Shown here: in pieces, positions 10,870 to 21,977 of the stretch
Position numbering within the stretch: the first letter of the stretch is position 1
How the letters are laid out: each line of letters opens with the position of its first letter
Source: Polytrichum commune
Taxonomy: Eukaryota; Streptophyta; Polytrichopsida; Polytrichales; Polytrichaceae
Length of the DNA: 60,000 bases
Direction: 5' to 3'
NCBI GenBank assembly: GCA_950295325.1
Contig: OX485807.1
Location: 40,642,440 to 40,702,439 of the forward strand
The notes under the pieces: generated by a model
What the model was told of the DNA's origin: nothing
The model's database searches: none
Seen by the model: the letters and a program-made list of their open reading frames with translations, nothing else
Made by a program: the position numbers and the translations under genes

Positions 10870-12642
10870 TCAGTATGTGTAGCTATGGCTGCTGAGAGTT
10901 TTAAGATTTTCGTATTCTTCTCCTTTTGCAACACCTCGGTCAACGTAGCACAGCTGGTACTCGGTTTGTTTCAAAGTCCGCAACCCCCGCTTGATGAGCT
11001 TCTCCCACCCTTTTTTCTCCTGGAGACTCTGCAAGACGCGCTTCGTCGGGTGCGAAGGATCCAGCACGAGCAAATACACATCATCGTTGTCTTCGTCGTT
11101 GTCGTCTTTGTCTTTGTCTTTGTCTTTGTCGTCGTCGAAGTGTTGCTGTTCCGGGGGAAGTGAGGTTTTTCTCAGCCGTTTGGCACCGATGATGGTCTGT
11201 GAATGACCTCGGTGTTGGAAATAGAGAGGAGATCGTTGGCTAAGGATGATGGTGGAATCTGGTCCTTCTCCTTGGCTTCGATCCAAAATTCCCCCTGTGA
11301 AGTAGGACCAAATCCAGTCGACCATTTGTTTATGTTTCAAAGTCATACTGCCTTCCTCCGACCCCCCGCTCCCGGTCTTCTTATCCCATCCTCCTCTCTG
11401 ATGCCCCGAGATTTGCCTGTCATGCTCGCCGTCACTCGCCTTCTCGTCTTGTTTCCAAGGCTGAGTGTTAGAATCTTGGCAGGTTTGGGAAGAGTTTTGG
11501 GAGCAAGTGGGGCAAACATCGTCAGCGTGCCACAGGTCACGGCGAATTTGCGAGTCTTTCAATTGATGTTCACCGCAAACCGCACACTCCACTTCGGAGG
11601 GCTCCCGTCCGTGCTTGCCACCAGACGAAGGAGGTTTGGAGTTGGGGTCAGGGTTTAGGGTTTCGTCGTCTTCTGCTTCTGCTTCTTTTACATCGTCTCG
11701 CTCGTCTTTGCTTGAATTACTATTTCGTATTTGCGACTCGTCACCATCACCATCACCATCACCATCTTCATCGCCCATATCAGTCTCCGCTGCTGTCTTG
11801 GGCTTAGTCTGCTGGCCTGTCTTGCTTCGCAAATCACCGCTCCCTCGCTTCCCCCCGGTAGCTTGAAAATCAACGATCTGGGCTCGTGCACCAAAAGATC
11901 GCAACAGAGCGGCTCCTTCCGTTGTACCGATCCATTTGTTAGTTCCCCGGATTTTCCAGTTGAAATACTCCCCTCCGGGGACATCGAAGCCCTTGGCCCA
12001 TGCGATTTCCAGCCACATTTGCAAGGCAGGGATGTCAGGCACAAACCCTGCACTCCCAAACAAAACCTCCCGCACTTCAGCATCCTCGGATAACAAGTAG
12101 GAGCACAGCATTTGAATATTTCGCCACCCGCATCCCCATCCCATGTCTACATCTTTCTTGCTCTCGAAGTGCTCAATCGCTCCAGATATCACCGCTACGG
12201 AAAATCTTTCCAGGTTGGACTCCAGACAGCTCCTCAGCATTGGCATTAACCGTTCAGATCCTTCTACGCTCACTGTAAGATCCCTTATCTGGGACATCAT
12301 CAACCCTTTTGTGCAATCATCGATGTTTTGTAGCGCTTTGTTCTGGATCCCTGGCATTTTCTCCTTCCCGCCTCTATCTCCGCGTGATCTCTTTGAATCC
12401 TTCCCTTCACCTCCTCCGCCCTTGGAATCCAACACACAGCTTTCATCACGATCGCCCTCGGACTTTTCTTCTTCTCGTTCTTTTTCTTCTTCTTTCTCTT
12501 CTCCTTCATTAGAAGGGTCGTTGCAGCCGCAATTTTCCTGAGAGGTGCACTTGTCTGCATGCTTTGCGAAATTATTACGCGTGTCGTCAAGACTTAACCC
12601 ATCCACACTTGACGCAATTGTTGAATCGTCTGCGCGAGTCAT
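10870..12642 (-). CDS. ZUP1: ZUFSP/ZUP1-type peptidase C78 (deubiquitinase-like)
   Basis: An uninterrupted 590-residue ORF from ATG at 12642 to TGA at 10870-10872. The catalytic-cysteine motif DMGWGCGWRNIQML puts Cys at about residue 171. QMWLEIAWAKGFD (208-220) and WIGTTEGAALLRSFGAR (237-253) are typical of the family. PLYFQHRGHSQTIIG (472-486) and LLVLDPSHP (524-532) supply the conserved QHxGHS segment and the catalytic Asp528/His531. YQLCYVDRG lies near the end. Known family role: cysteine proteases that cut K63-linked ubiquitin chains (ZUP1) or UFM1, in nucleus or cytosol. The N-terminus is acidic/Lys-rich, with no clear zinc fingers of the usual kind. Instead, a ~170-residue low-complexity insert (262-432) carries CAVC and CPTC pairs, a possible zinc ribbon within the peptidase fold. 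UFSP2-type identity is less likely. Intronless, so retroposition or intron loss is possible, but all catalytic residues are intact. Confidence 0.9.
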   Translation of the reverse strand: MTRADDSTIASSVDGLSLDDTRNNFAKHADKCTSQENCGCNDPSNEGEEKEEEKEREEEKSEGDRDESCVLDSKGGGGEGKDSKRSRGDRGGKEKMPGIQNKALQNIDDCTKGLMMSQIRDLTVSVEGSERLMPMLRSCLESNLERFSVAVISGAIEHFESKKDVDMGWGCGWRNIQMLCSYLLSEDAEVREVLFGSAGFVPDIPALQMWLEIAWAKGFDVPGGEYFNWKIRGTNKWIGTTEGAALLRSFGARAQIVDFQATGGKRGSGDLRSKTGQQTKPKTAAETDMGDEDGDGDGDGDESQIRNSNSSKDERDDVKEAEAEDDETLNPDPNSKPPSSGGKHGREPSEVECAVCGEHQLKDSQIRRDLWHADDVCPTCSQNSSQTCQDSNTQPWKQDEKASDGEHDRQISGHQRGGWDKKTGSGGSEEGSMTLKHKQMVDWIWSYFTGGILDRSQGEGPDSTIILSQRSPLYFQHRGHSQTIIGAKRLRKTSLPPEQQHFDDDKDKDKDKDDNDEDNDDVYLLVLDPSHPTKRVLQSLQEKKGWEKLIKRGLRTLKQTEYQLCYVDRGVAKGEEYENLKTLSSHSYTY

Positions 12643-12970
12643 CTGCGCTGATTGAAATTAAATTATATATTATTTACACTCTGCCGTGACCGATTGTGAT
12701 GATGCTATGTCGGGTGTACACAATGGTTTATCATATAGCCACGAGGACGTCGTCGAATGTTTGCAGCATATCTAGGAATCTCAATCTCGCAACCTGCTAG
12801 CTGGCTTGCACTCTGACATCCAACCTGCAGCAGCTTTGCCAAGTTACTTACACACTAAGCTTAAATGTGATCCCATGTTGTAACAATGATCGATCATGCA
12901 TCCTTGCGACAAGCAAAACAATAAATTATTACTGCAAAAGCAAAACATCCAGAACAACAAAACCTAAAAC
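12643..12970 (-). promoter_or_regulatory. Presumed upstream region of the ZUFSP gene
   Basis: The AT-rich stretch AAATTATATATTATTTAC lies just 5' of the ATG (12658-12676). A core promoter here is inferred from position only; no transcription start can be read. Alternatively it belongs to a 5' UTR intron. Confidence 0.3.
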
Positions 12971-13014
12971 CGCCCTTGCGACACGCGAAACAAATTATTA
13001 TGACCGTAAAAAAG

Positions 13015-14330
13015 AAAACATCCACATGATCACCTGAACCAAGAAAATCCTCAAATCACAGTGGATCGTAAAAGTTGCAACGTGAAACTGTGTTCAATTT
13101 CTCAAACATGGATAGAACCAAATAACCGCAAAAGCAAACACCCACATGATCACCTACTCCTAAAATAATCCTAAACTCCTGTTGCACTCTCAAACACAAT
13201 GGCCAAAATAGGTAACAGTGATCATTCGAAAAGTCGCAAACGAAACCTAGCTTCAAATCCCCAAACATGCGCAGAACCAAATTACCGCAAAGCCAAACAT
13301 CTACACCTAGAAACATCTACATGATCACCTAAACCTGGAAATCCAAAACTCCTGCGCCCTCAAACAACGAAGCCTGTCACAGTCGACTTCAAAAGTTGCA
13401 ATCTGAACCTGTCTTCAAAATCCCTCAAATGAAACATGGACCCAAAACATATTACCGCAAAACCAAACATCTACATGATCACCTAAACCCAAAATTTCTA
13501 AACAATCAACGGGGCCAAAATCATTCTATTATTTCAAATGTTGCAACTTGAAATCACTATATTCGTTAATCGGAGACTTTGGAAAGTCTCAAAATAAATG
13601 CAAATGGTTTAATATTTGGTCCAATTTCTTATTATGATGACACGTATTTGTGCCAAATTGGTTAGTGCCGCCCATGCGAATCGGTTTATTAAGTCACATT
13701 GAATATATATTTATGTTTTCCTATTCTTTATTTGAAAAGCATGTCCTCAAGTAGTCTCAAAATCATGAAAAAGTCTCCAATTACCGAATATAGTTTCAGA
13801 ACCTATCTTCGATTTCCCAAACATCTACGTGATCACCTAAACCCAGAAATCCTAAACTCTTGCGCCCTCAATCACAGAGACCAACACAACACTCGATTCC
13901 AAGAGTTTCCACAAGTCTTCAAATTCCCAAACATGGACAGAACCAAATTACCTCAAAACCAAGCATCCACGTGATCACCACCTAGACCCAAAACTCCTGA
14001 ACTTCGGCGCCCTCAAACAACGAGACCAGAACACCACGGTCAAATTCAAAAATTTGCAATCCAGCCTCTTTTCACATTCCCAAACATGGAAAGAACCAAA
14101 TTCCCTCATAAACCAAACACCCACATGATCAAGGCCACCACCTAAACTCCTGAAGTACTCCTGTGCCCTCAAACAAAGACTCGGCCAAACCATCAATAGC
14201 CAATTGCAAAACGTCTAGTTGCAACATGACCCACAACCCTACTACCGCAAAAGCAAACAGTCACCCAAATCATCATCTACTTAACCCCAGTTACTTCCCT
14301 AAACTCCTGCGCCTAATTCAAACCTTGTCC
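13015..14330. repeat. Degenerate tandem array, unit about 120-175 bp
   Basis: Eight or nine units each carry 'catgatcacctaaaccc', 'ccaaattaccgcaaaaccaa', 'aactcctgcgccctcaaaca' and 'ttgcaac' blocks in the same order. Anchor positions are about 13024, 13143, 13318, 13473, 13826, 13968, 14122 and 14265. An AT-rich block (about 13560-13740) is inserted between units. The array lies directly upstream of the ZUFSP gene. Confidence 0.7.
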
Positions 14331-14849
14331 CAAACAGAAACAGAAACCAAACAATCATCATTCGCAGTTTCAATCTCCACACTTAAAATCCTCCATCAAC
14401 CCCAGAACCATGAAAGTGGTCAAAACCTAGACTCTTTCCCCCGTCCCCGCCATTTCGAAACCAAACCCACATCAACCTTCGCAATAGCACCCGACACCAC
14501 CATCCATCCACTCATTCCTCCCCTCATTCCCAGCTGGCCAATCACCACAAAAGCTCCAAAACAAGAATCTCAATGTTCCAAAACAGGGCCCGCATCAAGC
14601 CTTGCCACATTTTTTTCCTGCAGAGGCTGCTGCACATACCGAGAATCGACCAGTTAGCTGGCAATCTTGGGTGCAGCTGCCGACCAGACTAACTATGGTC
14701 ATTAACAGCACGAAATGCAAGATGTGAGTTCCGGAAAAGCGAGAAGAAGGGCGGCCTTGATCTACGTCGGAGCCCCACGACGACGCAACGAATTGTGGCA
14801 GCGGCAAGCGAGCAAAAGAGTGCGAGGGCGACAGAGAATGTGAACTTTA

Positions 14850-14960
14850 CCTGTCATGTACTTAGCCAGGAAGCCAGAGAGTCCTTCGACACTTGGCAGC
14901 GGCCCGCGAGGCTCCAAGTGCATGCTAACGCCCCTGCTCTGCGCCCCATCGCCGCCCCAA
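14850..14960 (-). other. Possible 5' exon on the minus strand (CpG-rich)
   Basis: On the minus strand an ATG opens a frame reading MHLEPRGPLPSVEGLSGF, ending at a good donor (CAG|GTAAAG near 14850). The surroundings (about 14660-15000) are distinctly CpG-rich, as around a plant transcription start. It could be an upstream non-coding or coding exon of the ZUFSP transcript, or the end of another gene. No acceptor partner can be assigned. Confidence 0.25.
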
Positions 14961-15158
14961 AACCGACGGCCCAGATCTTCCCCCCGCCGTAGATTTCTTT
15001 CAAACTGCTTTCACTCCATCTTTGGCGGTTTTAAGCATGGATTTGAACATTTGTGTGTTGTTAAGAAGTATACTACTAGTCTACATATGGTAGTAGGGAA
15101 CGTGGCCAATCGGTTGCGAGATCATGTTAATGGCCTTCCCCTCCAATGCATTAGGCTC

Positions 15159-15430
15159 ATACACCTCCCACATGGGGGGTCCAGTCAGCCCGGCCGGTGC
15201 AGAGCCCGCGGAATGTGGGCCGGCCATCTAGGCGGCAACCCTGAGCACTAATGACACCGTCCCAAAGGTCCATGGTTAGTTGGATGCAGAGTGCAAGCCT
15301 TGCATCCAGCCAGCCGAGTCCCTTTGGGACGGTGTCCCTAGTGCTCGGGGTTGCCGCCTGGATGGCCGGCCCACATTCTGCAGGCCCCGCACCGGCTGGG
15401 CTAGCTAGACCCCCGGTGTGGCAGCTCTAT
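15159..15430. mobile_element. GC-rich foldback element
   Basis: Two ~94-base arms (about 15175-15268 and 15321-15413) are near-complements, e.g. 'atgtgggccggccatc' and 'gatggccggcccacat'. They surround a 52-base loop with its own small hairpin (ggatgca/tgcatcc). Base composition is far GC-richer than the neighbours. It abuts a family-A copy. Confidence 0.75.
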
Positions 15431-15432
15431 TA

Positions 15433-16150
15433 GTGTCTGGGGAGGATTTTGGACATGAACGGTTGAGATCTATGTCCGGGAAGAACCGGCGGTTAGTTGC
15501 AGATGAACCGGTTGAAGTTGGAGACATCAAGAAATTTACCAATCGTTTTAGAGGAATCTATGGAATATACCTCAAATGAATGAAAGCAAGACCTAAAGAT
15601 CTCAACATGTAACCGGTTGGATTTAGAATCACTAGGATTAGTGTGTGTGTTTGACAAATTTCATTTGACGTTCAACATCAAATCCAAAGTGTCACGTGAC
15701 GTTATCAAAAACAAAAATGAATGTCCATTGACATCTATATTTTCTTCTTAAATGTCACTTCAATGTCGTCACACTACATGTCAATCTAAATTATGCGTGT
15801 CAATTAACATGCATTTTATTTTTGTGCAAGTTTTTGCGTGTCAAATGTCAAAAACTTCCAAAAACTTTGTCAAACATACATACTGACTAGGATCTTGACC
15901 GACTATGCCCAAACACTTCCCGGGACCTGGTTGAGATCCCAGCATTTCCAAGTCCCACCACATACATGTCGACACCTTTTGGTTTCTCTTTATCAAGTTG
16001 AGGTGTATTCTTTAAATTCCCCTAAAACAATTACTAATTTTTTTCCTGAAGTCTTGACCTTCAACCGATTATCTCTCAAACTCAACCATTTACCGCTCAA
16101 ACCCAACCGGTTCATCTCTAAATAGCGCCCAGTTCTCCCCGTTCGTTGAT
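15433..16150. repeat. Pair of family-A (CCGGTT) copies in opposite orientation
   Basis: A minus copy (about 15433-15650) and a plus copy (about 15885-16150) flank about 235 bp of unique AT-rich sequence. They share 'aaccggtt', 'gaggtatattcc' and 'agttctccccgttc' blocks. Confidence 0.55.
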
Positions 16151-16473
16151 TAAAGTAGAGACACCACAACCAATCACTTACGAGATTCTATGCCAAATTT
16201 GGAGAAGTATAAGGCGGTGCAAATTTTCCCCGTGTAGGAAGATAGAAATCAAGAGGATTACAAAATTTTCAGCAGTTTTATTCCTTAAATTGAAATTACT
16301 ATGAATTTTTTAAGTCAAAAGTTGGTTCAAACACACTACCGTTGTCAAGAGTCTGCCATAACCGCTCATTTTGAGACGAATTCCTCCTCATGTTCGCACT
16401 CAAAACTAGGGACATGTGTCATGGCACTATCGATTCCCTAGCTAGTGATACCATAACTGAAGTTGGAGACTTG

Positions 16474-16567
16474 GGGTTAGTTTCCATGTAGGCAACTTCG
16501 CCCACATGGTGGCATCTACATTTCCACTAAAATATGGTGGGCAAGCAACCTACATGGAAACTAACCC
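16474..16567. mobile_element. Very short foldback/MITE
   Basis: 94 bp. It begins GGGTTAGTTTCCATGTAGG and ends with the reverse complement CCTACATGGAAACTAACCC. A second inner pair is 'gcccaca' and 'tggtgggc'. Similar arms recur in weaker form near 54605-54665 and 55640-55690. Confidence 0.65.
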
Positions 16568-16734
16568 TTGAAAACCATGAAACGTGGAACCTTATATTAA
16601 CCACCCATGAAAAGAAATTAATGAAATCAACCCCAACATAATTGAAATTATGGCACTCTATATATTCCAAATGGGATCCTAATTGAGAATAGGCGCGTCT
16701 ACTTTAGGTCATAGATTAAGTAACTAGCGATAGG

Positions 16735-17540
16735 AGAGTGAATGCTTGACTACAAGAGTGGTGAGTGATCCACCTACTTGGGTTTGTTATCAATCGTAAC
16801 CGAGCAGTTCATGGGTAGGATTTGGGACTTTTGGAAGATACCGCATCGCGCCTATATGGATGCAAACTTGTGAGTAGTTTTGATGACCTTTCAACTCTCG
16901 AATGAGCAGTCAAGGGAGGGTATCATGGGATTTGAGGGCATGAGCTTAACAACGTTGGCTGAAAATCCCATAATGTCCTCCCCTTCATGCATTGTGGATC
17001 AAATATTAACCAACAAGGGGAGAGCGGATGACCGGTCATGGGAGCGGCAAGTCATCCACCTACTGCAATTTGTTACCAATCATAATTGAACAACTAATGG
17101 GTGTAATCTAGGAATTATGGATAATATCGTGCCTTCATGAATTTTGATAACATTTTTGCTTTGGGATGTATAATTGGGTATTGGGATTTGAAGATATTGT
17201 TTCAAGGGCAGTGGCCAAAAATCCCATTCGACCAACCCAAAATGCATTTCGGATTAGATAGGCAATGAGAGGAGAGTGGATGATTGTGTGTCATCTTCCT
17301 ATTCGAGTTAATTATCTAACGTAACCAACAAGCTCAAGGACAAGATCCAAGAATTATGGATGATATCATGCTTCCATGGATGTACCACTATGACGAGTTA
17401 TGATTATCCTTCTACTCTAGGACGAATGATTGGTTATGTATAGGGTATTGCACAAAGGGGAGGGCATTGTCAAATTTAAGAGCAATGCCTCGAGGATAGT
17501 GGCCTAAAATCCTATAATAACCAACTTGAAGCAATGCAAG
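16735..17540. repeat. Three-unit tandem array, unit about 250-290 bp
   Basis: The anchor 'cacctacttgggtttgttatc' at about 16771 recurs in altered form near 17057 and 17303. 'gaattatggataatatc' and 'agtggccaaaaatcccat' blocks also recur in order. Short ORFs across the units are not conserved between units. Confidence 0.55.
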
Positions 17541-19345
17541 CACAGTAAAGTGGACAACTTTTGATCCATGCCAAGATTTAAAAACTATATATTAACTTTC
17601 AATTTTGTGGAAGAATCCATATTTTTAAAAATATATTCATTTACAAAGGCAAGCAATTTGTGTTGAATTTATTTTTCACAAAATTGATTCACTTGTTTTA
17701 GAAGACGTTGCAAGTCATGTGCAAACATGTGACATTGAACAACTACTTGTTTAAATTTTATTCAAAATATGATAAAATTACATTAAACTAGTGATTTTCT
17801 ACATATTTTTGATGATGCCAACAAGTTCATAATGAATTAAAGGAGTATGAAAAAAAATCCAAATTCAAAATATTTAAGGTCATGAAATTTATGTCCAAAA
17901 TCAAATTTTAGTCACTTGTTTTCTAGCATTAATCTTAATGAAAATTTACAAAGATCTCACCTTGGTATTCTACATTTGAGTACTTAACACAACAATAGTA
18001 GGCATCATCAAAAAAATCCAATTCGGAAAACATTTTGCTACTATATTAAAATAAAATGGCCTTTGGTGGTGTTATTATAAATGTGATCAATGGCATGTTC
18101 TTTTCAGAAAAAATTGAATGGGTTAATCCAAGGCCCGTGGAGGTAAGTACCGGCCATCTTGGTTACCGCGCCGGGTCCAAGGCATCAAATAATGCTCACT
18201 TTATTCTTACGAGCACACATTGCATTCATGAGGGCTGTTTGCTTGCTTATATGGGCAGACAGAGTCCGTCCAATCTCTTTTAATAAACTCAAGGAGGTTG
18301 AATTGAGTTTTTGTTCTTGACAGGTTTTCCACTCTTAACTTAATCCCCCCACAATTGGATTTGCCCACATTTTCACCCTTCCTTTCGCTACAGTGGGATC
18401 CCCGGAATTCGAGCAAATTTGCGTCAAACTTGAGGACCAGGCATGTTGGGCGCCATATTTTCGCTCTTTCTTTCTTTCCTTTGGATCGAATTCATGCACA
18501 TTTGCAGCACCCCTTCTTTTTATTTACATTTTACCGGTACTGCATGGCCGGCCAATTCGTGAAGCTCAAGAAGTTGAATTGAGTTTAGTGTTGCTCTTGA
18601 AGGTGGGCCGGCACTCTTCATTCCACCCGGAATCTGGGGTTAATTGGGTTAATTGGGTTTGTTGGAATTTGTAGGATATCTCTCTGAATGTTGTGCTTCT
18701 CCAAAGATTATACCCATCCTCGATTTTCATGGTACTCAACATTTACCCATTCGAGTCAACTCCTAGAAATATTGCCTACATGTAGATATGAGGGCTTTGT
18801 AACTAACAAAGAATTTTCTTAAAAAGGGTTTGTTGTGGTGGGATGTTAATTTAGGGGGCGCTCAATTTATTAATTGTTTTGAGGTTCCTAGAAGTGTAGG
18901 GTGGCGTGGTGGGGAGAGTTGGGTGTGTTGGGGTTGTCATTTAAGGTTGTGTGGGAGTTGTAGAATGGATATGTTGAGATTGTGTGTTTTAGGGGGTGGT
19001 TTTTAACTTTGTTCTATGTGAAAGGCCAAGGTCAAGTCTTTGTGCACCCATGATGCTAGTTGATGCATGAAAGCATTATTCCCAAATTTTGAGCTTGAAT
19101 GAGGTGGGACCCCTTCCTTAACACATTATCTTGGCATTTTGTTATCATTGTGAGGGAGTGGGATGGTGTGTGATGTTGGCAAAATATTTTGTTAGCGTGT
19201 GGGGGAAGTCATGGTGTGTGAGGTTTTAAATGGGTTAATGCTTGTGGGATAAGGTTGCCAGGAAGTAACATCTTGTCATACACATTAAGATGGTCGTGCA
19301 GAAGTTGTAGTCTTGTGTCCGCATCTTGCTCTGCGCTTTTGAGAG
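17541..19345. other. Gene-free stretch, AT-rich then GT-rich
   Basis: 17560-18050 is strongly AT-rich. Two segments near 18290-18340 and 18565-18630 share 'ctcaagaagttgaattgag'-like sequence. From about 18830 the plus strand becomes G/T-rich ('gtggtggggagagttgggtg'). No gene is supported. Confidence 0.3.
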
Positions 19346-19936
19346 ATGGTTGTGGTAGATGGTGGGGTTGGCATGGAGGTGGTAATTTCAACGATAATCA
19401 AAGGGAGTGATGGGGGTGAGGATGGCGTGGGGACCTCTTCCACAAAAATACAAAGGGAGGGGGCTGCAGAAGAGGCTCAATCTGTACTTTCCCCCGATTG
19501 GATTTTATCGCAATTAGGCATCAACAACTTTGGGAGGGAAAACATTATGATGGTTTTGCGCGTCATGTGTGCCCCCGCATGGCAAGGTGGTCGGGAGGGG
19601 CCTCATGGTAGACCATCTCGAAGTTTAGTGATCATGGTGGAGGAAGGTCCTACAATTCTTGGGTCTAATAGGCCAGTGATTTATTGGTGGGGGGGGTATG
19701 AAAGGGCAGGCGGGGCCATTTCAAGTTGGATTGAAGATGGTGAAATGGTTTACAACCATCATCAGTGCTTGAGGGGGCCCATGTTGCCCTTGTTGTTTGA
19801 TGGTGGTGCACATGTTGTTGTGATGATGGTAGAACAATTAGTGGCGTTTATGACTCCCGCCTTTAGAGTTGTGGGGGATTGGGATAGTTTTGTTCAAGAA
19901 CAAAGAAGGTGTGAAGACATGGCTTTCTTTGGCTAA
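19346..19936 (+). CDS. Unrecognised 196-codon ORF
   Basis: One of the longest open frames outside the firm genes. The product is rich in Gly, Val and Met, has no recognisable domain, and begins with a simple hydrophobic stretch. The plus strand here is G-rich and T-rich with few A-initial stop codons, so openness may be compositional. No flanking terminal repeats or intron signals were recognised. It may be a chance ORF or a decayed element. Confidence 0.2.
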   Translation: MVVVDGGVGMEVVISTIIKGSDGGEDGVGTSSTKIQREGAAEEAQSVLSPDWILSQLGINNFGRENIMMVLRVMCAPAWQGGREGPHGRPSRSLVIMVEEGPTILGSNRPVIYWWGGYERAGGAISSWIEDGEMVYNHHQCLRGPMLPLLFDGGAHVVVMMVEQLVAFMTPAFRVVGDWDSFVQEQRRCEDMAFFG

Positions 19937-20539
19937 GAGAATCTTGGTCTCTCACCATTAGTTTCAATTTATTAAGCATTTGTAATACACTGATTTTGGA
20001 AATACAAGGATGCCCATTTAATCATGAGTCGTGGATGGTATTCATAGAGAGTCGTAGGCGAAGGAGGTTTGTAATATCAAGATGGTGGAGGGATAGAGGG
20101 TTGGTTATGTTCTATCTTGCATATGTTAAGGATGATGTATGTTAAGTATTGGATGGAGGGCTATGTTCTCAATTCATCCAACGCCCATGATTGTTTGTGG
20201 ATGACTACCTTTACATCCCTCTACATAATTTATTTCTTTATATGTTATAATTAATTTCTAAAGTGGGGTCCATTTTTTGCAAGGTTTAATACTACTCGTT
20301 GTCAAAATTCAAACATGTTGTTGCATGACTCACATCATTGTACCTACAGACACAAACACCAAGTTTTGGGTTCTCGATTAGAACGCATGGAAATGTTTCT
20401 TATCCATAACATTATTTAGCAATGTGGGTCATTTTCATTGATCCTAGAATAAAACAGTTCTATTTTGTGTCCCCCTTGAACAAAGCAACATTATTCAATT
20501 ATTTTTCATACATTCATTTTAAAACTTGAAATTTTGGGT

Positions 20540-20705
20540 GGAATTATATTCCCGGCATTATTCACGAGAAGCATTGTTCATCCCGACATTATTCACTAAG
20601 AAGGTTACTCATAGAAGCATTATTCATTGAAAATCCCAGTAGTATTCACATAACTCATACTATTCATACCGACACTATTCACTATTCATACCAACACACG
20701 TACCA
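20540..20705 (+). repeat. 'cattattcac' short-motif repeat
   Basis: About nine imperfect copies of (C)ATTATTCAC / ACTATTCAC appear with variable 5-15 base spacers. Confidence 0.5.
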
Positions 20706-21977
20706 ACGTCAAATTTTCCATATTATCTAAATTTCTTCCCATAAAGATAAAACTTTGGAGACCCTATTAGATGCTAGATATAAGAACATAACTCAACCAT
20801 ACATCTGAATAATGTTATGTCGAACATGAAATTCATCTTTTTAAAATTCTTATGTCGTATACAATTCCTAGAACCTTTTTGCATCACAAATCTTCCAAGC
20901 CTATATTTGGACAATTGCGTTGGAGAACACTCAACAACAAATGTCAATGGGGGTCTTCTTGAAAATGGTAATTTGTTGCCCATGAGATCTACAATGGCAA
21001 TCATGTTCGTACAACTATGGAAGTTGGTGTACCTTGTTGAATGTTAGGTCAAGTTTGAGCCATTACAAGTCTCATGGTGCATGGATTTTAAGTTGGAGGA
21101 ACTACATCACTATAACTTTGCTTAGAGTACATGAATTGCAAACTTTCAATGGTGTTCATAACTTGGATGTGAATCAATTGGGAAAATCCCTTGTCTCCAC
21201 TTGTTGCTTGGTTTTTAGTTCACGTGCTTGACACTTTTTGTTTGCACAAAGCGGATGCTTCAAATTTGTGTCTACCAAACTTGTAAACATGGGGAAAACC
21301 TACATCATTGACAATAGCCTTCCTTGTGATTGAAGATCAACTTTATTTGATGATTGATCTATATATGTGCGTGTGTGTATAAACATAAGGCTCTTGCCAA
21401 CAAATAGAAGATTTCCATTGATAAGTTTGTGAAAGCACATCTCAAGGGACAACCCAATGTTCCGATGCCAAGCACACGAGATCAACCTTGGGAAGACATG
21501 AACAATATACACAACATGTGACTAGATCACGTAACTACCAATATTTAATAGCAATCACTACAATATACAAAGAGATAAACCACTCGTAGCATCAACGCCC
21601 ACCTAATTAGTGGGTGAACGGAATTAGGGGATGTAAGACATGCTTAGAGTGATGTCTTACATGATGTCACTTAGACTAATTATCAACATTGAGTGAATCT
21701 ACATGCTTTGTGCAACCAATAATTTGCCATCCATAGAGAACCCCTTGATAATAGAAGCCCGAGTTTTGACTTAGTTATGGCATGCTTATCATGCCAACTA
21801 AACAAAATCCCATGGGATTCTCATGTTTTATCGAACAACTTAAAAGTAAAAGTCTCAAGCAACTTGATCCATTGGACACATGTGCATAAGTTACACATCT
21901 TTATTTTTACAATACCTTGAGTACATCGACCTTATTTGGTCATTCTTCTAAATCGGACACTTATATTTGAGGGTTGG
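20706..21977. other. Gene-free stretch
   Basis: Short ORFs only, and nothing recognised. It ends in a family-E-like 'aaatcggacacttatatttg' block near 21950. Confidence 0.3.

Noticed and set aside
11203-11658. 151-codon plus-strand ORF and similar frames across 10.9-12.6 kb
   Set aside because: Antisense shadows of the firm ZUFSP coding frame.
18392-18409. 'ggatccccggaattcgag' looks like a cloning-vector polylinker
   Set aside because: Only this short stretch matches the idea. The flanks on both sides look like the rest of the window, and no other vector sequence is seen. Chance is more likely, though a read-level check would settle it.
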